A stretch of DNA of 64,000 nucleotides, taken from Rhizobium glycinendophyticum. GTDB taxonomy: Bacteria; Pseudomonadota; Alphaproteobacteria; Rhizobiales; Rhizobiaceae. The position numbers and the translations under genes were made by a program. Location: contig NZ_VFYP01000004.1 in the NCBI RefSeq assembly GCF_006443685.1, forward strand, positions 186,001-250,000. The letters are read 5' to 3'. Of this stretch, positions 1 through 9,452 are shown one piece after another. The notes under the pieces are model-generated. The model saw only the letters and a program-made list of their open reading frames with translations. It ran no database searches and was not told the origin of the DNA. Numbering within the stretch: position 1 is the first letter of the stretch; the number at the start of each line of letters is the position of its first letter.

Positions 1-728
1 ATCGCCCGATCGTTTCAGGCGAACTGCCAATCGGGGGGCACCGCTTTGAAGGACTACTCCCTCCCGTCGTTTCAGGCCCGTCTTTCACCATCCGCCGTCG
101 AGCGTCGCGCCTCATACCGCTCGACGACTATGTGTCCAGTAATGTGATGACCGCAAAGCATGCCGACGTCATTCGAAGTGCAATTGCTTCGAAGCTCAAT
201 ATCCTGGTTGCCGGCGGCACGGGATCGGGCAAGACCACGCTGACAAACGCCATCATCGCCGAGATCGTTGCGAGTTCCCCCGATGACCGTTTGGTCATTT
301 TGGAAGACACCGCTGAGATTCAATGCGCCGCGCACAACGCAGTAAGCCTGCACACCAGCGACGCCGTCGACATGTCGCGTCTCTTGAAAAGCACGATGCG
401 CTTGAGACCAGATCGGATCATCGTCGGCGAGGTTCGCGACGGCGCAGCACTGACTATGCTCAAGGCCTGGAACACGGGACACCCCGGCGGGGTCGCAACA
501 ATCCATGCAAACAGCGCACGATCGGCGTTGCAGCGCTTAGAACAGCTAACAGCCGAGGCCAGTCATCAACCGATGCAGGCAGTCATCGGAGATGCGGTCG
601 ATCTTATCATTTCTATCGAACGAACGGCCAAAGGACGCCAGGTCAATGAGATCCGTCATGTGACCCGCTTTGCCGGGGGGCAGTACCTAACTGAAGCTTA
701 TGCCGAGGACAGCCGCGATGCAGCTTGA
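1..728 (+). CDS. trbB: Conjugal transfer ATPase TrbB (5' end outside window)
   Basis: VirB11-type hexameric ATPase that powers the Trb mating-pair apparatus at the inner membrane. The frame is open from base 3, so the real start lies left of the window; about 241 of the usual ~320 residues are visible. The Walker A motif GGTGSGKTT is coded near 210-236, followed by the Asp box ([10 protein letters not shown]), the [14 protein letters not shown]alker B segment and the [12 protein letters not shown]is box, all in the VirB11 order. Internal GTG and ATG codons at 132-150 are not starts because the upstream frame continues the same family sequence. The stop overlaps trbC, so the genes are translationally linked. 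Identity is firm; only the N terminus is missing. Confidence 0.97.
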   Translation, partial: RPIVSGELPIGGHRFEGLLPPVVSGPSFTIRRRASRLIPLDDYVSSNVMTAKHADVIRSAIASKLNILVAGGTGSGKTTLTNAIIAEIVASSPDDRLVILEDTAEIQCAAHNAVSLHTSDAVDMSRLLKSTMRLRPDRIIVGEVRDGAALTMLKAWNTGHPGGVATIHANSARSALQRLEQLTAEASHQPMQAVIGDAVDLIISIERTAKGRQVNEIRHVTRFAGGQYLTEAYAEDSRDAA

Positions 729-1095
729 GAAGTCAGCCCTAACCATTGCGGCTATTGCTATCGCAGCGATCGCCGTTGCATCACCAACTTTTGCCAGTTC
801 AGGCGGAAGCCTTCCCTGGGAAGGACCACTTGAGCAGATCCAGGAGTCCATCACTGGTCCGGTTGCGGGCTATATCGCACTTGCCGCAGTCGCCATTGCC
901 GGAGGCATGCTCATCTTCGGTGGTGAGCTCAACGACTTCGCTCGCAGACTGGTCTACGTAGTGCTGGTCGCCGGCATTTTACTTGGCGCAACAACGATTG
1001 TCGGTCTCTTCGGCGCGACAGGCGCCTCGATTGGCGTCACGGCCGAGCAGATTATTGGGCCTGATCAGAGCAGAGAACGGGAGGGGGCGCTATGA
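718..1095 (+). CDS. trbC: Conjugal transfer pilin TrbC
   Basis: Pilin precursor of the Trb system (VirB2/TrbC family), the subunit of the conjugative pilus. 125 residues with a long cleavable signal region (hydrophobic block, then a Ser/Gly-rich cleavage zone ending in TFASSGG) and two further hydrophobic helices ([18 protein letters not shown] and a [19 protein letters not shown] stretch). The start is taken at ATG 718 because a GAGGAC ribosome site lies 9 nt upstream; another in-frame ATG lies at 700. The start overlaps the end of trbB and the stop overlaps the start of trbD. In RP4 the TrbC pilin is cyclised by TraF; a TraF homologue is present at 14169-14735. Confidence 0.93.
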   Translation: MQLEKSALTIAAIAIAAIAVASPTFASSGGSLPWEGPLEQIQESITGPVAGYIALAAVAIAGGMLIFGGELNDFARRLVYVVLVAGILLGATTIVGLFGATGASIGVTAEQIIGPDQSREREGAL

Positions 1096-1376
1096 GCCTT
1101 CACCGCAATCGTATCCATCGTGCGCTGTCCCGACCGAACCTCTTGATGGGTGCCGACCGTGAGCTGGTGTTGATCACTGCGCTTGCGGCCGTGATCCTGA
1201 TCTTCGTGGTGCTGACGGTCTATTCGGCGCTCTTTGGCGTGGCCGTCTGGATCGTCATCCTTGGTCTGCTTCGCATGATGGCCAAATCCGACCCGCTAAT
1301 GCGGCAGGTCTATGCCCGTCACATTTCCTACAAATCCCACTACCGGCCGACGGCCGCACCGTGGCGCAAGTACTAG
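1092..1376 (+). CDS. trbD: Conjugal transfer protein TrbD
   Basis: Small inner-membrane component of the type IV secretion apparatus (VirB3 family), which works with the TrbE ATPase. 94 residues: a basic N terminus ([20 protein letters not shown]), two adjacent hydrophobic segments at about residues 28-62, and a polar basic tail, which is the VirB3 layout. The ATG overlaps the trbC stop by 4 nt (ATGA), and trbE follows after 9 nt. Length and order agree with rhizobial trb operons. Confidence 0.93.
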   Translation: MSLHRNRIHRALSRPNLLMGADRELVLITALAAVILIFVVLTVYSALFGVAVWIVILGLLRMMAKSDPLMRQVYARHISYKSHYRPTAAPWRKY

Positions 1377-1385
1377 AGCTGTCCA

Positions 1386-3842
1386 ATGGCTGCCCTCAAA
1401 CGTTTCCGCGCGACCGGTCCATCTTTCGCTGATCTTGTTCCCTATGCCGGCCTTGTAGACAACGGCGTACTACTCCTGAAGGACGGCAGCCTCATGGCTG
1501 GCTGGTATTTTGCCGGTCCTGACTCCGAAAGCGCCACCGACCTCGAACGCAACGAGCTGTCCCGACAGATCAATGCAATCCTGTCGCGTCTGGGGACGGG
1601 CTGGATGATCCAGGTCGAAGCCATCCGGGTGCCGACGGTTGAGTATCCCACGCCATATCAGTGCCATTTCCCTGACCCGGTCACACGCGCGATCGATGCC
1701 GAGCGCCGGACCCATTTCAGGCGTGAGCAGGGGCATTTCGAGAGCAAGCATGCGATCATTCTTACCTACCGGCCGCTTGACTCGAAGAAGACCGCGTTCA
1801 CCAAATACATCTACTCGGACGGAGAAAGCCGGAAGAAATCCTATGCGGACACAGTGCTATCAGTGTTTCGAAACGCGATCCGGGAAATTGAACAGTATCT
1901 GGCCAACACCCTCTCGATCACCCGCATGCTGACCCGCGAGGTCCGTGAAAGCGGAGGAGCGCGTCTCGCACGCTACGACGACCTCCTGCAGTTCGTCCGC
2001 TTTTGCATCACCGGTGAGAGCCATCCAGTCCGCTTGCCCGAGGTGCCGATGTATCTCGACTGGCTCGCGACGGCGGAGCTGGAGCATGGCCTGACGCCGA
2101 AGGTTGAGAACCGGTTCCTCGCGGTTGTCGCCATCGATGGCCTGCCGGCCGAGAGCTGGCCCGGCATCCTCAATAATCTCGACTTGATGCCGCTGACCTA
2201 CCGGTGGTCATCGCGGTTCATTTTCCTTGATGCGGAAGAGGCGCGGCAGAAGCTTGAACGCACGCGAAAGAAATGGCAGCAGAAAGTGCGGCCTTTCTTC
2301 GACCAGCTCTTCCAGACGCAGAGCAGATCGCTCGATCAAGATGCCATGACCATGGTTGCCGAGACCGAGGACGCCATCGCTCAGGCGTCGTCCCAGCTTG
2401 TCGCTTACGGCTATTACACTCCGGTCGTGATCCTGTTCGATGAGGACCGCGACGCCCTGCAGGAGAAGGCGGAGGCCATCCGTCGGCTGGTCCAAGCAGA
2501 GGGGTTTGGAGCACGCGTCGAGACCCTGAACGCGACGGATGCGTTTCTCGGCAGCCTGCCGGGAAACTGGTACGCCAATATCCGTGAGCCGCTGATCAAC
2601 ACCAGGAACCTGGCGGATCTCGTCCCGCTGAACTCGGTATGGTCGGGCAATCCCGTGGCGCCGTGCCCATTCTATCCCCCGAACTCGCCGCCGTTGATGC
2701 AGGTTGCGTCGGGATCGACGCCGTTTCGCCTGAACCTGCATGTCGATGATGTCGGACATACCCTGATTTTCGGACCAACGGGCTCGGGCAAGTCGACCCT
2801 CCTCGCGCTGATCGCAGCACAATTCCGTCGTTACGAATTTGCCCAGATCTTTGCGTTCGACAAGGGTAACTCGCTCCTCCCCCTGACGCTTGCTGCCGGT
2901 GGCGATCACTACGAGATCGGCAACGACCAAAACGGGGAGGGGAGAGCACTGGCGTTCTGCCCTTTGTTCGATCTTTCGACCGATGGCGACCGGGCCTGGG
3001 CGACCGAGTGGATTGAAATGCTCGTCGCGCTGCAGGGCGTCACCATCAGACCTGATCACCGAAATGCGATATCCCGCCAGATCGAGCTGATGGCGACGGC
3101 ACCTGGAAAGTCGCTGTCGGACTTTGTCAGCGGCGTGCAACTGCGCGAGATCAAGGATGCGCTCCATCACTATACCGTCGATGGCCCGATGGGTCAGCTT
3201 CTCGACGCGGAAGTGGACGGTGTGACGCTCCGGGCGTTTCAGTGCTTCGAGATCGAGCAGCTCATGAACATGGGCGAGCGTAATCTGGTGCCCGTCCTCA
3301 CCTATCTCTTCCACCGGATCGAGAAGCGGCTGGACGGCTCGCCTAGTCTAATCCTCCTCGACGAAGCCTGGCTGATGCTCGGGCATCCGGTGTTTCGCGA
3401 GAAGATCCGGGAGTGGCTGAAGGTGCTGCGCAAAGCCAATTGCGCCGTCGTTCTGGCGACGCAATCCATGTCCGACGCTGAGCGCTCCGGCATCATCGAC
3501 GTGCTGAAGGAATCCTGCCCAACCAAGATCTGCTTGCCGAATGGCGCTGCGCGCGAGCCGGGCACGCGGGAATTCTACGAGCGGATCGGGTTCAATGAGC
3601 GCCAGATCGAGATCGTCTCAAGCGCCATCCCCAAGCGCGAATATTACGTCGCCACGCCAGACGGACGGCGGCTCTTCGATATGTCACTCGGGCCGGTGGC
3701 ACTGAGCTTTGTCGGCGCATCCGGAAAGGAAGACCTGAAGCGGATCCGCGCGCTGAAGGCGGAACACGGTCAGGACTGGCCGACCCATTGGCTTCAATCG
3801 AGAGGAGTTCACGATGACACGTCGCACCTCAATCTCCAGTAA
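1386..3842 (+). CDS. trbE: Conjugal transfer ATPase TrbE
   Basis: VirB4-family ATPase, the largest energising subunit of the Trb secretion channel, on the cytoplasmic face. 818 residues, the usual size. The N-terminal CagE/TrbE/VirB domain covers roughly residues 1-400. The C-terminal ATPase domain has Walker A GPTGSGKST at about residue 460 and Walker B LILLDEAWLM near residue 655, with the ATQS motif shortly after. It has a fused N terminus without an added VirB3 domain, in agreement with the separate trbD just upstream. The 3' end overlaps the start of trbJ by 29 nt. Confidence 0.97.
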   Translation: MAALKRFRATGPSFADLVPYAGLVDNGVLLLKDGSLMAGWYFAGPDSESATDLERNELSRQINAILSRLGTGWMIQVEAIRVPTVEYPTPYQCHFPDPVTRAIDAERRTHFRREQGHFESKHAIILTYRPLDSKKTAFTKYIYSDGESRKKSYADTVLSVFRNAIREIEQYLANTLSITRMLTREVRESGGARLARYDDLLQFVRFCITGESHPVRLPEVPMYLDWLATAELEHGLTPKVENRFLAVVAIDGLPAESWPGILNNLDLMPLTYRWSSRFIFLDAEEARQKLERTRKKWQQKVRPFFDQLFQTQSRSLDQDAMTMVAETEDAIAQASSQLVAYGYYTPVVILFDEDRDALQEKAEAIRRLVQAEGFGARVETLNATDAFLGSLPGNWYANIREPLINTRNLADLVPLNSVWSGNPVAPCPFYPPNSPPLMQVASGSTPFRLNLHVDDVGHTLIFGPTGSGKSTLLALIAAQFRRYEFAQIFAFDKGNSLLPLTLAAGGDHYEIGNDQNGEGRALAFCPLFDLSTDGDRAWATEWIEMLVALQGVTIRPDHRNAISRQIELMATAPGKSLSDFVSGVQLREIKDALHHYTVDGPMGQLLDAEVDGVTLRAFQCFEIEQLMNMGERNLVPVLTYLFHRIEKRLDGSPSLILLDEAWLMLGHPVFREKIREWLKVLRKANCAVVLATQSMSDAERSGIIDVLKESCPTKICLPNGAAREPGTREFYERIGFNERQIEIVSSAIPKREYYVATPDGRRLFDMSLGPVALSFVGASGKEDLKRIRALKAEHGQDWPTHWLQSRGVHDDTSHLNLQ

Positions 3843-4617
3843 CTGGATCGTCGCAACGATGACCGCGGTAATCGCGCTTTACCCAGTTGCATCAGCCCAT
3901 GCGGGATCTGCAACGGGCGCTGCCACTGAGTGGACGCAGCTTGCCAACAATGCGCAGCTCATCGACATTCTTAAGAGCTCGGGCCTGCAGGTCGACAACC
4001 AGCTGACGCAGATCACCCAGCTCACGGAACAGATCCAAAACCAGCTCAAGATCTATGAGAACATGCTGCAGAACACAGCGCAGCTCCCTGATCATATCTG
4101 GGGTCAGGTCGAAAGCGACCTCAACCGACTGCGCAGCATTGTCGATCAGGGGCAAAGCATCTCGTTTTCGATGGGCAATGCCGATGACGTCCTCCAGCAG
4201 CGGTTCAAGAGCTATGCGGATCTGAAAACCAATCTGCCGAACGCTGAATCCTTCTCGAGCACCTACCAATCCTGGTCGGACACAAACCGGGACACGATCG
4301 GCAGCACACTGAAGGCGGCGAGCCTGACCGCGGATCAGTTCGATACAGAGGAGGGCACGATGAGTTCGCTGCGATCCATATCGGAGTCGGCTGACGGCCA
4401 ATTGAAGGCCCTCCAGGTCGGACACCAGATCGCCGCTCAGCAGGTTTCCCAGATGCAGAAACTGCGCGGCCTGGTTTCCCAGCAGATGACGATGATGGGG
4501 ACGTGGCTGCAGACCGAGCAGACGGACAAGGACCTCGCGCAGGCGCGCCGTGAGGAATTCTTCAAGTCAACCGCGCCCTCCACATCAGGCGGTGAGAAGA
4601 TGAAGGTGGAATGGTGA
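3814..4617 (+). CDS. trbJ: Conjugal transfer protein TrbJ
   Basis: VirB5-like periplasmic or pilus-tip protein of the Trb apparatus. 267 residues, with an N-terminal signal peptide (hydrophobic MTAVIALYPVASAHA, likely cleaved after AHA) and then a Gln-rich, mostly helical body with coiled-coil character (for example QIQNQLKIYENMLQNT). The start overlaps the end of trbE, and the AGAGGAG ribosome site sits inside trbE. An odd feature is the C-terminal tail TSGGEKMKVEW, which is almost the same as the tail of the next gene product, TrbK. That suggests a local duplication (see findings). Confidence 0.95.
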   Translation: MTRRTSISSNWIVATMTAVIALYPVASAHAGSATGAATEWTQLANNAQLIDILKSSGLQVDNQLTQITQLTEQIQNQLKIYENMLQNTAQLPDHIWGQVESDLNRLRSIVDQGQSISFSMGNADDVLQQRFKSYADLKTNLPNAESFSSTYQSWSDTNRDTIGSTLKAASLTADQFDTEEGTMSSLRSISESADGQLKALQVGHQIAAQQVSQMQKLRGLVSQQMTMMGTWLQTEQTDKDLAQARREEFFKSTAPSTSGGEKMKVEW

Positions 4618-4787
4618 GAACAAAACTGATCCTTGCCATGGTCGTCGCAATCATCGCTCTCGGAGCAACGGGCCTCTGGTTCACGCTATCGGAGCGGCAG
4701 GAAGCGCAGCAGCGGCGCGAAAAGTTCTTCGGGTCGACGAAGGAGTATCCGACGTCGGGCGGCGAGAAGATGAAGATCGAGTGGTGA
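4611..4787 (+). CDS. trbK: Small membrane protein TrbK (entry exclusion type)
   Basis: 58-residue protein in the trbK slot between trbJ and trbL. In this family TrbK blocks redundant mating (entry exclusion). It begins at an ATG overlapping the last codons of trbJ and has one N-terminal membrane helix (LILAMVVAIIALGATGLWF) followed by a charged tail. Unlike RP4 TrbK it has no cysteine, so it is not a lipoprotein; it fits the rhizobial alternative type. Its C-terminal TSGGEKMKIEW repeats the TrbJ tail with one Val-to-Ile change. Function is assigned from position and layout. Confidence 0.8.
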   Translation: MVRTKLILAMVVAIIALGATGLWFTLSERQEAQQRREKFFGSTKEYPTSGGEKMKIEW

Positions 4788-4791
4788 TAGC

Positions 4792-5970
4792 ATGCCCTTT
4801 GAGCTCAAAAAGATCAGGGGCATTGCGGTAATCGTCGCATCGATCCTCGTGTCATTCCAACCCGCGTTTGCGCAAGAGGGGTCGGTCCTGACAGCCCTTC
4901 AGAACGAAATCACCACCGCCGCCAAGGGTTGGGAGACCACCGTGATGGATGCGGCGAGATCCCTGTTCTGGATCCTTGCCGGGATCGAGATCGGCATTGC
5001 TGCCGTCTGGCTGGCACTTCAGGCCGCGTCGCTGGACAGCTGGTTCGCTGAACTGGTTCGACGCGTCATGTTTGTGGGCTTCTTCGCGTTTGTGCTCGCC
5101 CAGGGTCCGACCTTCGCGAAGGCGGTCGTCGATAGCCTGTTTCAGATCGGCGCTGGTGGAGGCACCGCTTCGCCAGCGGATGTCTTCAATGCGGGCTTGG
5201 CCGTTGCGACCAAGATGTCAGAGAAAGTGCAATTCGGGCTGTTCGAGGACAACGCGCTCGCAATCTCGGCGGCATTCGCGATGGTGGTGACGGTGATGGC
5301 ATTCTCGCTTGTTGCCGCGATCTTCGTGTCCGTGATGGTCGAGATGTATCTCGGCCTACTCGCAGGCATGATCATGCTTGGCCTAGGAGGCTCATCCTTC
5401 ACCAAGGATTTTGCCGTCCGTTATCTGGTCTATGCGTTCTCAGTTGGCATGAAGCTGATGGCACTGGTGATGATCTCGCGGATTGGATCTGAGGTTCTTA
5501 TTGGTCTCGCGAACCAACCTGATATCGGGGATCAGTTCCAAACAGCTCTCGCGATCGCCGGCATCGCATTCGTCGTCTTTATCATCGCTATGTATGTCCC
5601 GAACATCATCCAAGGTGTCGTTCAAGGCGCGTCTGTCTCTGGCGGCATGGAAGCCATCCGGCATGGCGGGCAGGCCGCATCATTTGCGCTTGGCGCGGCA
5701 TCTCTAGCCGCCGGCGCAGTCGGAGCCGGAGCCGCTGCAGCCCAATCCGCCCGAGCCGCGGGCTCCTCTGTGGCGGGCGCAGCACTGCGCGGTATGGGCG
5801 CCGGGATCGGATCAGCCGGGAAGGCGGCCGGCTCGGCCGCCAAGGAAAAGGCGATCGGTTCGCCCGGCGCCTATGCCGGTTCGATCATGGGGCTTGCCAA
5901 CGCCAAGCTAGACCAGAGCCGCACCGGTCAAGCCGGCCCAAAGACGCCACCCGAACGAAACGACAAATAA
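4792..5970 (+). CDS. trbL: Conjugal transfer membrane protein TrbL
   Basis: Polytopic inner-membrane channel subunit (VirB6/TrbL family). 392 residues: a signal-like N terminus ending in FAQEG, then about six hydrophobic segments between residues 50 and 290, and a long Ala/Gly-rich soluble C-terminal tail (roughly 290-392) ending in polar residues, which is typical of TrbL. It follows trbK after 4 nt and precedes trbF by 21 nt, so it is cotranscribed with the rest of the operon. Confidence 0.95.
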   Translation: MPFELKKIRGIAVIVASILVSFQPAFAQEGSVLTALQNEITTAAKGWETTVMDAARSLFWILAGIEIGIAAVWLALQAASLDSWFAELVRRVMFVGFFAFVLAQGPTFAKAVVDSLFQIGAGGGTASPADVFNAGLAVATKMSEKVQFGLFEDNALAISAAFAMVVTVMAFSLVAAIFVSVMVEMYLGLLAGMIMLGLGGSSFTKDFAVRYLVYAFSVGMKLMALVMISRIGSEVLIGLANQPDIGDQFQTALAIAGIAFVVFIIAMYVPNIIQGVVQGASVSGGMEAIRHGGQAASFALGAASLAAGAVGAGAAAAQSARAAGSSVAGAALRGMGAGIGSAGKAAGSAAKEKAIGSPGAYAGSIMGLANAKLDQSRTGQAGPKTPPERNDK

Positions 5971-5991
5971 TCATCAGGAAGGCAAAAAGCG

Positions 5992-6654
5992 ATGTCAGCA
6001 AACCGGCCACCCGACAGCCCTTACCTTGCCGCACGGCAGGAATGGACGGAACGATATGGATCTTATGTCCAGGCGGCGCGCGCATGGCGGATCGTCGGCA
6101 TTCTCGGACTATCGATGGCCGTGATCGGCTTTACCTATGCCATGTATCTCAGCACGCAGGTCAAGCTGGTGCCCTACATCGTCGAGGTCGACAAGCTCGG
6201 CACCTCGGTCACGGCAGGCTTCCCCCAACAGATCGAGTATGCCGATGCGCGGGTCGTCCGCGCGACACTTGGCAACTTCATCACTAGCTTGAAGTCGATC
6301 ACGCCGGATGCCGTGGTGCAAAAGCAATATATCGACCGGACCTATGCGCTTCTCAGGACATCCGATCCTTCGACCCAGAAGATCAATGCCTGGTTCCGCG
6401 GCAACTCGCCGTTCGAAAAGGCCAAGACATCGACCGTCGCCATCGAGGTCAACAATATCGTGGCGCTCTCCAACCAGACGTACCAGATCGACTGGACCGA
6501 ATATGAGCGCGACCGCAAAGGCAAGGAGACCGGTACGCGCCGGTTTCGCGGGATCGCGACCGTCGCGCTAACCGCGCCACAGGACGAGGCGATCATCCGC
6601 CTCAACCCGATCGGTCTTTATGTCCAGGACTTCGACTGGACCGCACAGCTTTAA
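5992..6654 (+). CDS. trbF: Conjugal transfer protein TrbF
   Basis: VirB8-family bitopic inner-membrane protein that nucleates the secretion channel. 220 residues: cytoplasmic N terminus, one membrane helix at about residues 32-50 ([20 protein letters not shown]), and a periplasmic NTF2-like domain. A clear ribosome site AGGAAGG lies upstream of the ATG. Size and order are standard; it is followed by trbG after a short gap. Confidence 0.95.
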   Translation: MSANRPPDSPYLAARQEWTERYGSYVQAARAWRIVGILGLSMAVIGFTYAMYLSTQVKLVPYIVEVDKLGTSVTAGFPQQIEYADARVVRATLGNFITSLKSITPDAVVQKQYIDRTYALLRTSDPSTQKINAWFRGNSPFEKAKTSTVAIEVNNIVALSNQTYQIDWTEYERDRKGKETGTRRFRGIATVALTAPQDEAIIRLNPIGLYVQDFDWTAQL

Positions 6655-6670
6655 GGGCAGGGGAATTCAC

Positions 6671-7483
6671 ATGCACAGAACTGGATTGATCGCGGCCGTC
6701 GGCTGCATAGCCGGGCTCGTCCTCGCGGACTGCGCGATGGCGCAAAGCATGACGTCGAACGAGGTGAAGGGGACCAACATCTCGCGGAAATGGCGGGGGA
6801 CGCCCGGTCTGGTGACGACCGGACCCGATGGTAAGGTTATCTTCCTCTTCGGCGAAACCCAGCCCTCTGTCGTCTGCTCACCGCTTCAGGTTTGCGACAT
6901 CGAGCTGCAGGGCGGCGAAATCGTCCGCGACGTGCTCGTCGGTGACACAGTCCGCTGGAAGGTCGAGCCGGCGACGTCAGGGGCGACCGGCGGGCAGGCA
7001 ATCCACCTGATCGTCAAGCCGTCCGAGGCCGGCTTGGTAACGTCGATGGTCGTCACGACGTCTCGGCGGACCTATCATATCCAGCTCAAATCCCATCCCA
7101 GCCAGTACATGGCCCGGATCGGTTTCGAGTATCCAGAAGATGTGTCGACCAAACTCGCCGACATCAATGCCCGGCTTGAGACCGGCGGAGCCCCGGGGAC
7201 CGCTCCCGAAAGGCTGAACTTCTCCTACTCGGTCAGTGGCGGCGCCTCATGGCGGCCGAAGCGCGTCTATTCCGACGGCACCAAGACCTACATTCAATTC
7301 CCCCGGTCGATCTCCGGGCAGGACGCTCCGGTGCTGTTCGTCGTCAGCGGCGGTCAGAACCGTATCGTCAACTACCGCATGAAGAACGACATGATGATTG
7401 TCGACTATGCCGTAGACAAGGCTGTGCTCGTCTCCGGTGTTGGGTGGCGCCAGCAGAAAATCACCATCCGGCGGAGAGGCTGA
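6671..7483 (+). CDS. trbG: Conjugal transfer protein TrbG
   Basis: VirB9-family periplasmic/outer-membrane core-complex protein. 270 residues with a signal peptide (hydrophobic [18 protein letters not shown], cleavage expected near AMAQ). The body has the family features: an N-terminal beta domain, the [22 protein letters not shown] block, and the C-terminal domain with [12 protein letters not shown] and PVLFVV segments. ATG 6671 is chosen because the GCAGGGGA ribosome site lies 8-10 nt upstream and the signal peptide starts here; an upstream in-frame start at 6620 would lie within trbF. Confidence 0.95.
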   Translation: MHRTGLIAAVGCIAGLVLADCAMAQSMTSNEVKGTNISRKWRGTPGLVTTGPDGKVIFLFGETQPSVVCSPLQVCDIELQGGEIVRDVLVGDTVRWKVEPATSGATGGQAIHLIVKPSEAGLVTSMVVTTSRRTYHIQLKSHPSQYMARIGFEYPEDVSTKLADINARLETGGAPGTAPERLNFSYSVSGGASWRPKRVYSDGTKTYIQFPRSISGQDAPVLFVVSGGQNRIVNYRMKNDMMIVDYAVDKAVLVSGVGWRQQKITIRRRG

Positions 7484-7486
7484 CCG

Positions 7487-7924
7487 ATGAAGAAGACAAT
7501 CGCCACCATCATCATCGCCTCAGTTCTTTCCGGTTGCCAGACTGCGGATGAAACCCTGACCACGAATTCCACCCCGATCGCCGTCACCGGCGCTACCGCA
7601 AGCGCGATCGCCGGCGACATGGCAAGCCGCCTCGCCGAACAGGTCGGGCCAGCCGGCACCACCACCCTGAAAATGGACAACGACAGTTCTGAATACGCCG
7701 CCGCTCTTGAGGCCGCGCTGAAGGGTTGGGGATACACGGTCATCGCCGAAGGGAAAGTTGGCAAGGATCAGAAGCCGGTCGAGGTTGCTTGGTCGATCGA
7801 CAGTTTCGATGGACAGGTTCTGGCATGGGTCAGCACACCGGCCATCGCGCTTGGCCGAGCCTATACAGCGACGTCAGTGGGTGCGACGCCCGCCAGTCCG
7901 CTTTCGATCATGCAGCGAAACTGA
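7487..7924 (+). CDS. trbH: Conjugal transfer lipoprotein TrbH
   Basis: Lipoprotein of the Trb system (VirB7-like role). 145 residues, with a type II signal peptide MKKTIATIIIASVLSGCQ: the lipobox LSGC predicts lipid attachment at Cys17. The rest is a small soluble periplasmic domain. It starts 3 nt after the trbG stop, and trbI follows 14 nt after its own stop. Sequence and position both support TrbH. Confidence 0.92.
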   Translation: MKKTIATIIIASVLSGCQTADETLTTNSTPIAVTGATASAIAGDMASRLAEQVGPAGTTTLKMDNDSSEYAAALEAALKGWGYTVIAEGKVGKDQKPVEVAWSIDSFDGQVLAWVSTPAIALGRAYTATSVGATPASPLSIMQRN

Positions 7925-7938
7925 GGGGAGGGGAGAGC

Positions 7939-9237
7939 ATGGTTCAATCGCTCCAGCTCGGCACGGCGGGAAATGCTGACGATCAACAAAGCATGCGACG
8001 CCTCAATCGCCTGCCGATCATCGTCGCGATCGTCATCATCGTTCTGTTTTTCGGCGTCGTGATCATCGGCTTGTCCTGGCGCGGTCTCTCCTTCAACCGG
8101 GGAAACGAACTCGATGGCACCTCCGCTTCTCCGGCAACCACGTTTGGCGATCAGCTGAAGCGCGGGGTGTCGGACGGGATCATCGGTGAACCGGAGCAAC
8201 GCGAGGTATTTCAGCCGACGCCTGTCGTTGTTGAGCGGGAGCCGGTGAGAGAGGCCGCCGCGGAGCGGCAGAACGAGGTCCGGACGGAACGGCGATCGCA
8301 ACTCGAGCCGGAATCCGAGTGGAAAGCTCGGCTGAAGCGGGAACAGGACGAACAGATCCTTCGGGAGGCGCAGCGGCAGAGGATGGCCAGCCTGCAGGCG
8401 CGGGCAACCGCGCTTGATTCGCCGCTGAAGGTGGATGTGTCCGACATTCAAAAGGATACGGCCGGCAGCAGAAACGACGCCCGCCAACCGCTCAATTCCA
8501 CGACGAACAGTGCATCCGACCTCTACAGCGCAGCGATGCAGTCCGGGTTGCTCGGACAGAACGGCGATCAAAACGGTCAGACCTCGAAGGAAGACTTTTT
8601 CAATCAGGACATCAAGGATCTCGGCTATCTGCCGAACCAGGTGGTCCCGCAACTCTCCCCCTACGAATTGAAGCGTGGATCGGTCATCCCGGCCACGATG
8701 AACACCGGCTTGGATTCGGATCTTCCCGGGCGGATCAGCGCACAAGTTAGCCAGAATGTGTATGACAGCGCCACTGGCTACCGCCTGCTTATCCCGCAGG
8801 GAGCAAAGCTGTTTGGTCGCTACGATTCCAAGGTCTCTTTTGGGCAGGAGCGCGTGCTTGTCGTGTGGACCGACCTGATCTTCCCCAACGGCTCCACACT
8901 TCAGATCGGCGGCATGTCCGGCACGGATGCCGAGGGGTACGGCGGCTTCAAGGACAAGGTTGATCGTCACCTCTGGCGCACGTTCGGCTCTGCCGCGCTC
9001 GTCGCCATCATTGGCACGGGAATCGATATGTCGATGCCGGAGAGCTCGACACTCGCTACACAAGATACGGCGTCGGAAGCAGCCCGACGGAACTTTGCCG
9101 AAAGCTTCGGCCGAGTGGCCGATCAAAGCATATCAAAAAATCTGAATGTCCAGCCGACGGTCAGGATACGGCCGGGCTACAAATTCAACGTGTTGGTAGA
9201 TCAGGACATCGTCTTTCCAGCCGCTTATCGCGACTAG
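7939..9237 (+). CDS. trbI: Conjugal transfer protein TrbI
   Basis: VirB10-family protein that spans from the inner membrane to the outer-membrane core complex. 432 residues: cytoplasmic N terminus, one membrane helix at about residues 22-45 (PIIVAIVIIVLFFGVVIIGL), a charged Pro/Glu/Arg-rich periplasmic linker, and the conserved C-terminal TrbI domain (LIPQGAKLFGRYDSKVSFGQ; FGSAALVAIIGTG). The start is ATG 7939, behind a very strong GGGGAGGGGAG ribosome site; the frame is open further 5' but only inside trbH. It is the last gene of the trb operon. Confidence 0.96.
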   Translation: MVQSLQLGTAGNADDQQSMRRLNRLPIIVAIVIIVLFFGVVIIGLSWRGLSFNRGNELDGTSASPATTFGDQLKRGVSDGIIGEPEQREVFQPTPVVVEREPVREAAAERQNEVRTERRSQLEPESEWKARLKREQDEQILREAQRQRMASLQARATALDSPLKVDVSDIQKDTAGSRNDARQPLNSTTNSASDLYSAAMQSGLLGQNGDQNGQTSKEDFFNQDIKDLGYLPNQVVPQLSPYELKRGSVIPATMNTGLDSDLPGRISAQVSQNVYDSATGYRLLIPQGAKLFGRYDSKVSFGQERVLVVWTDLIFPNGSTLQIGGMSGTDAEGYGGFKDKVDRHLWRTFGSAALVAIIGTGIDMSMPESSTLATQDTASEAARRNFAESFGRVADQSISKNLNVQPTVRIRPGYKFNVLVDQDIVFPAAYRD

Positions 9238-9288
9238 CCGACCAGTCCTGCCCCGCAAATGCCACAGACAGATTGAATCGTCATGGGC

Positions 9289-9306
9289 CAATGCAATCTT
9301 GCATGG
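9289..9306. promoter_or_regulatory. Candidate tra box (TraR operator)
   Basis: An 18-bp partly palindromic site with core TGCA-ATCT-TGCA (9292-9303) and outer symmetry ATGCAA/TTGCAT. Known tra boxes in Ti and pSym plasmids have the core TGCA-GATC-TGCA with the same spacing of the two TGCA half sites. The site lies 147 nt upstream of traR, so it could allow TraR autoregulation. Assignment rests on pattern only; no second copy was found in the traA-traC intergenic region. Confidence 0.45.
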
Positions 9307-9402
9307 CTAAAAACTTTCATTAATGGTCAAATTCAAAGCCGCATGCTCCTGTGCGGCGACTTGTCTCGGAGCTATCGCGCCCTCAGCCAAGGGCATCCCT
9401 AC

Positions 9403-9427
9403 ATGACTGCAACTGTGCTGCAGTCAT
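9403..9427. promoter_or_regulatory. Perfect inverted repeat in the traR leader
   Basis: Arms ATGACTGCA (9403-9411) and TGCAGTCAT (9419-9427), perfectly complementary, with a 7-nt spacer. It lies 25 nt upstream of the traR start codon and 13 nt upstream of its AAGGAGG ribosome site. It may be an operator for a repressor or an RNA hairpin acting on traR translation. The half-site spacing differs from a tra box, so it is not a normal TraR site. Confidence 0.5.
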
Positions 9428-9452
9428 ACCCTCAGTCGAAGGAGGCTGTGAA

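Noticed and set aside
2208..3314. A long minus-strand open frame inside trbE
   Set aside because: Antisense of a well-recognised ATPase gene; no motif and no ribosome site.
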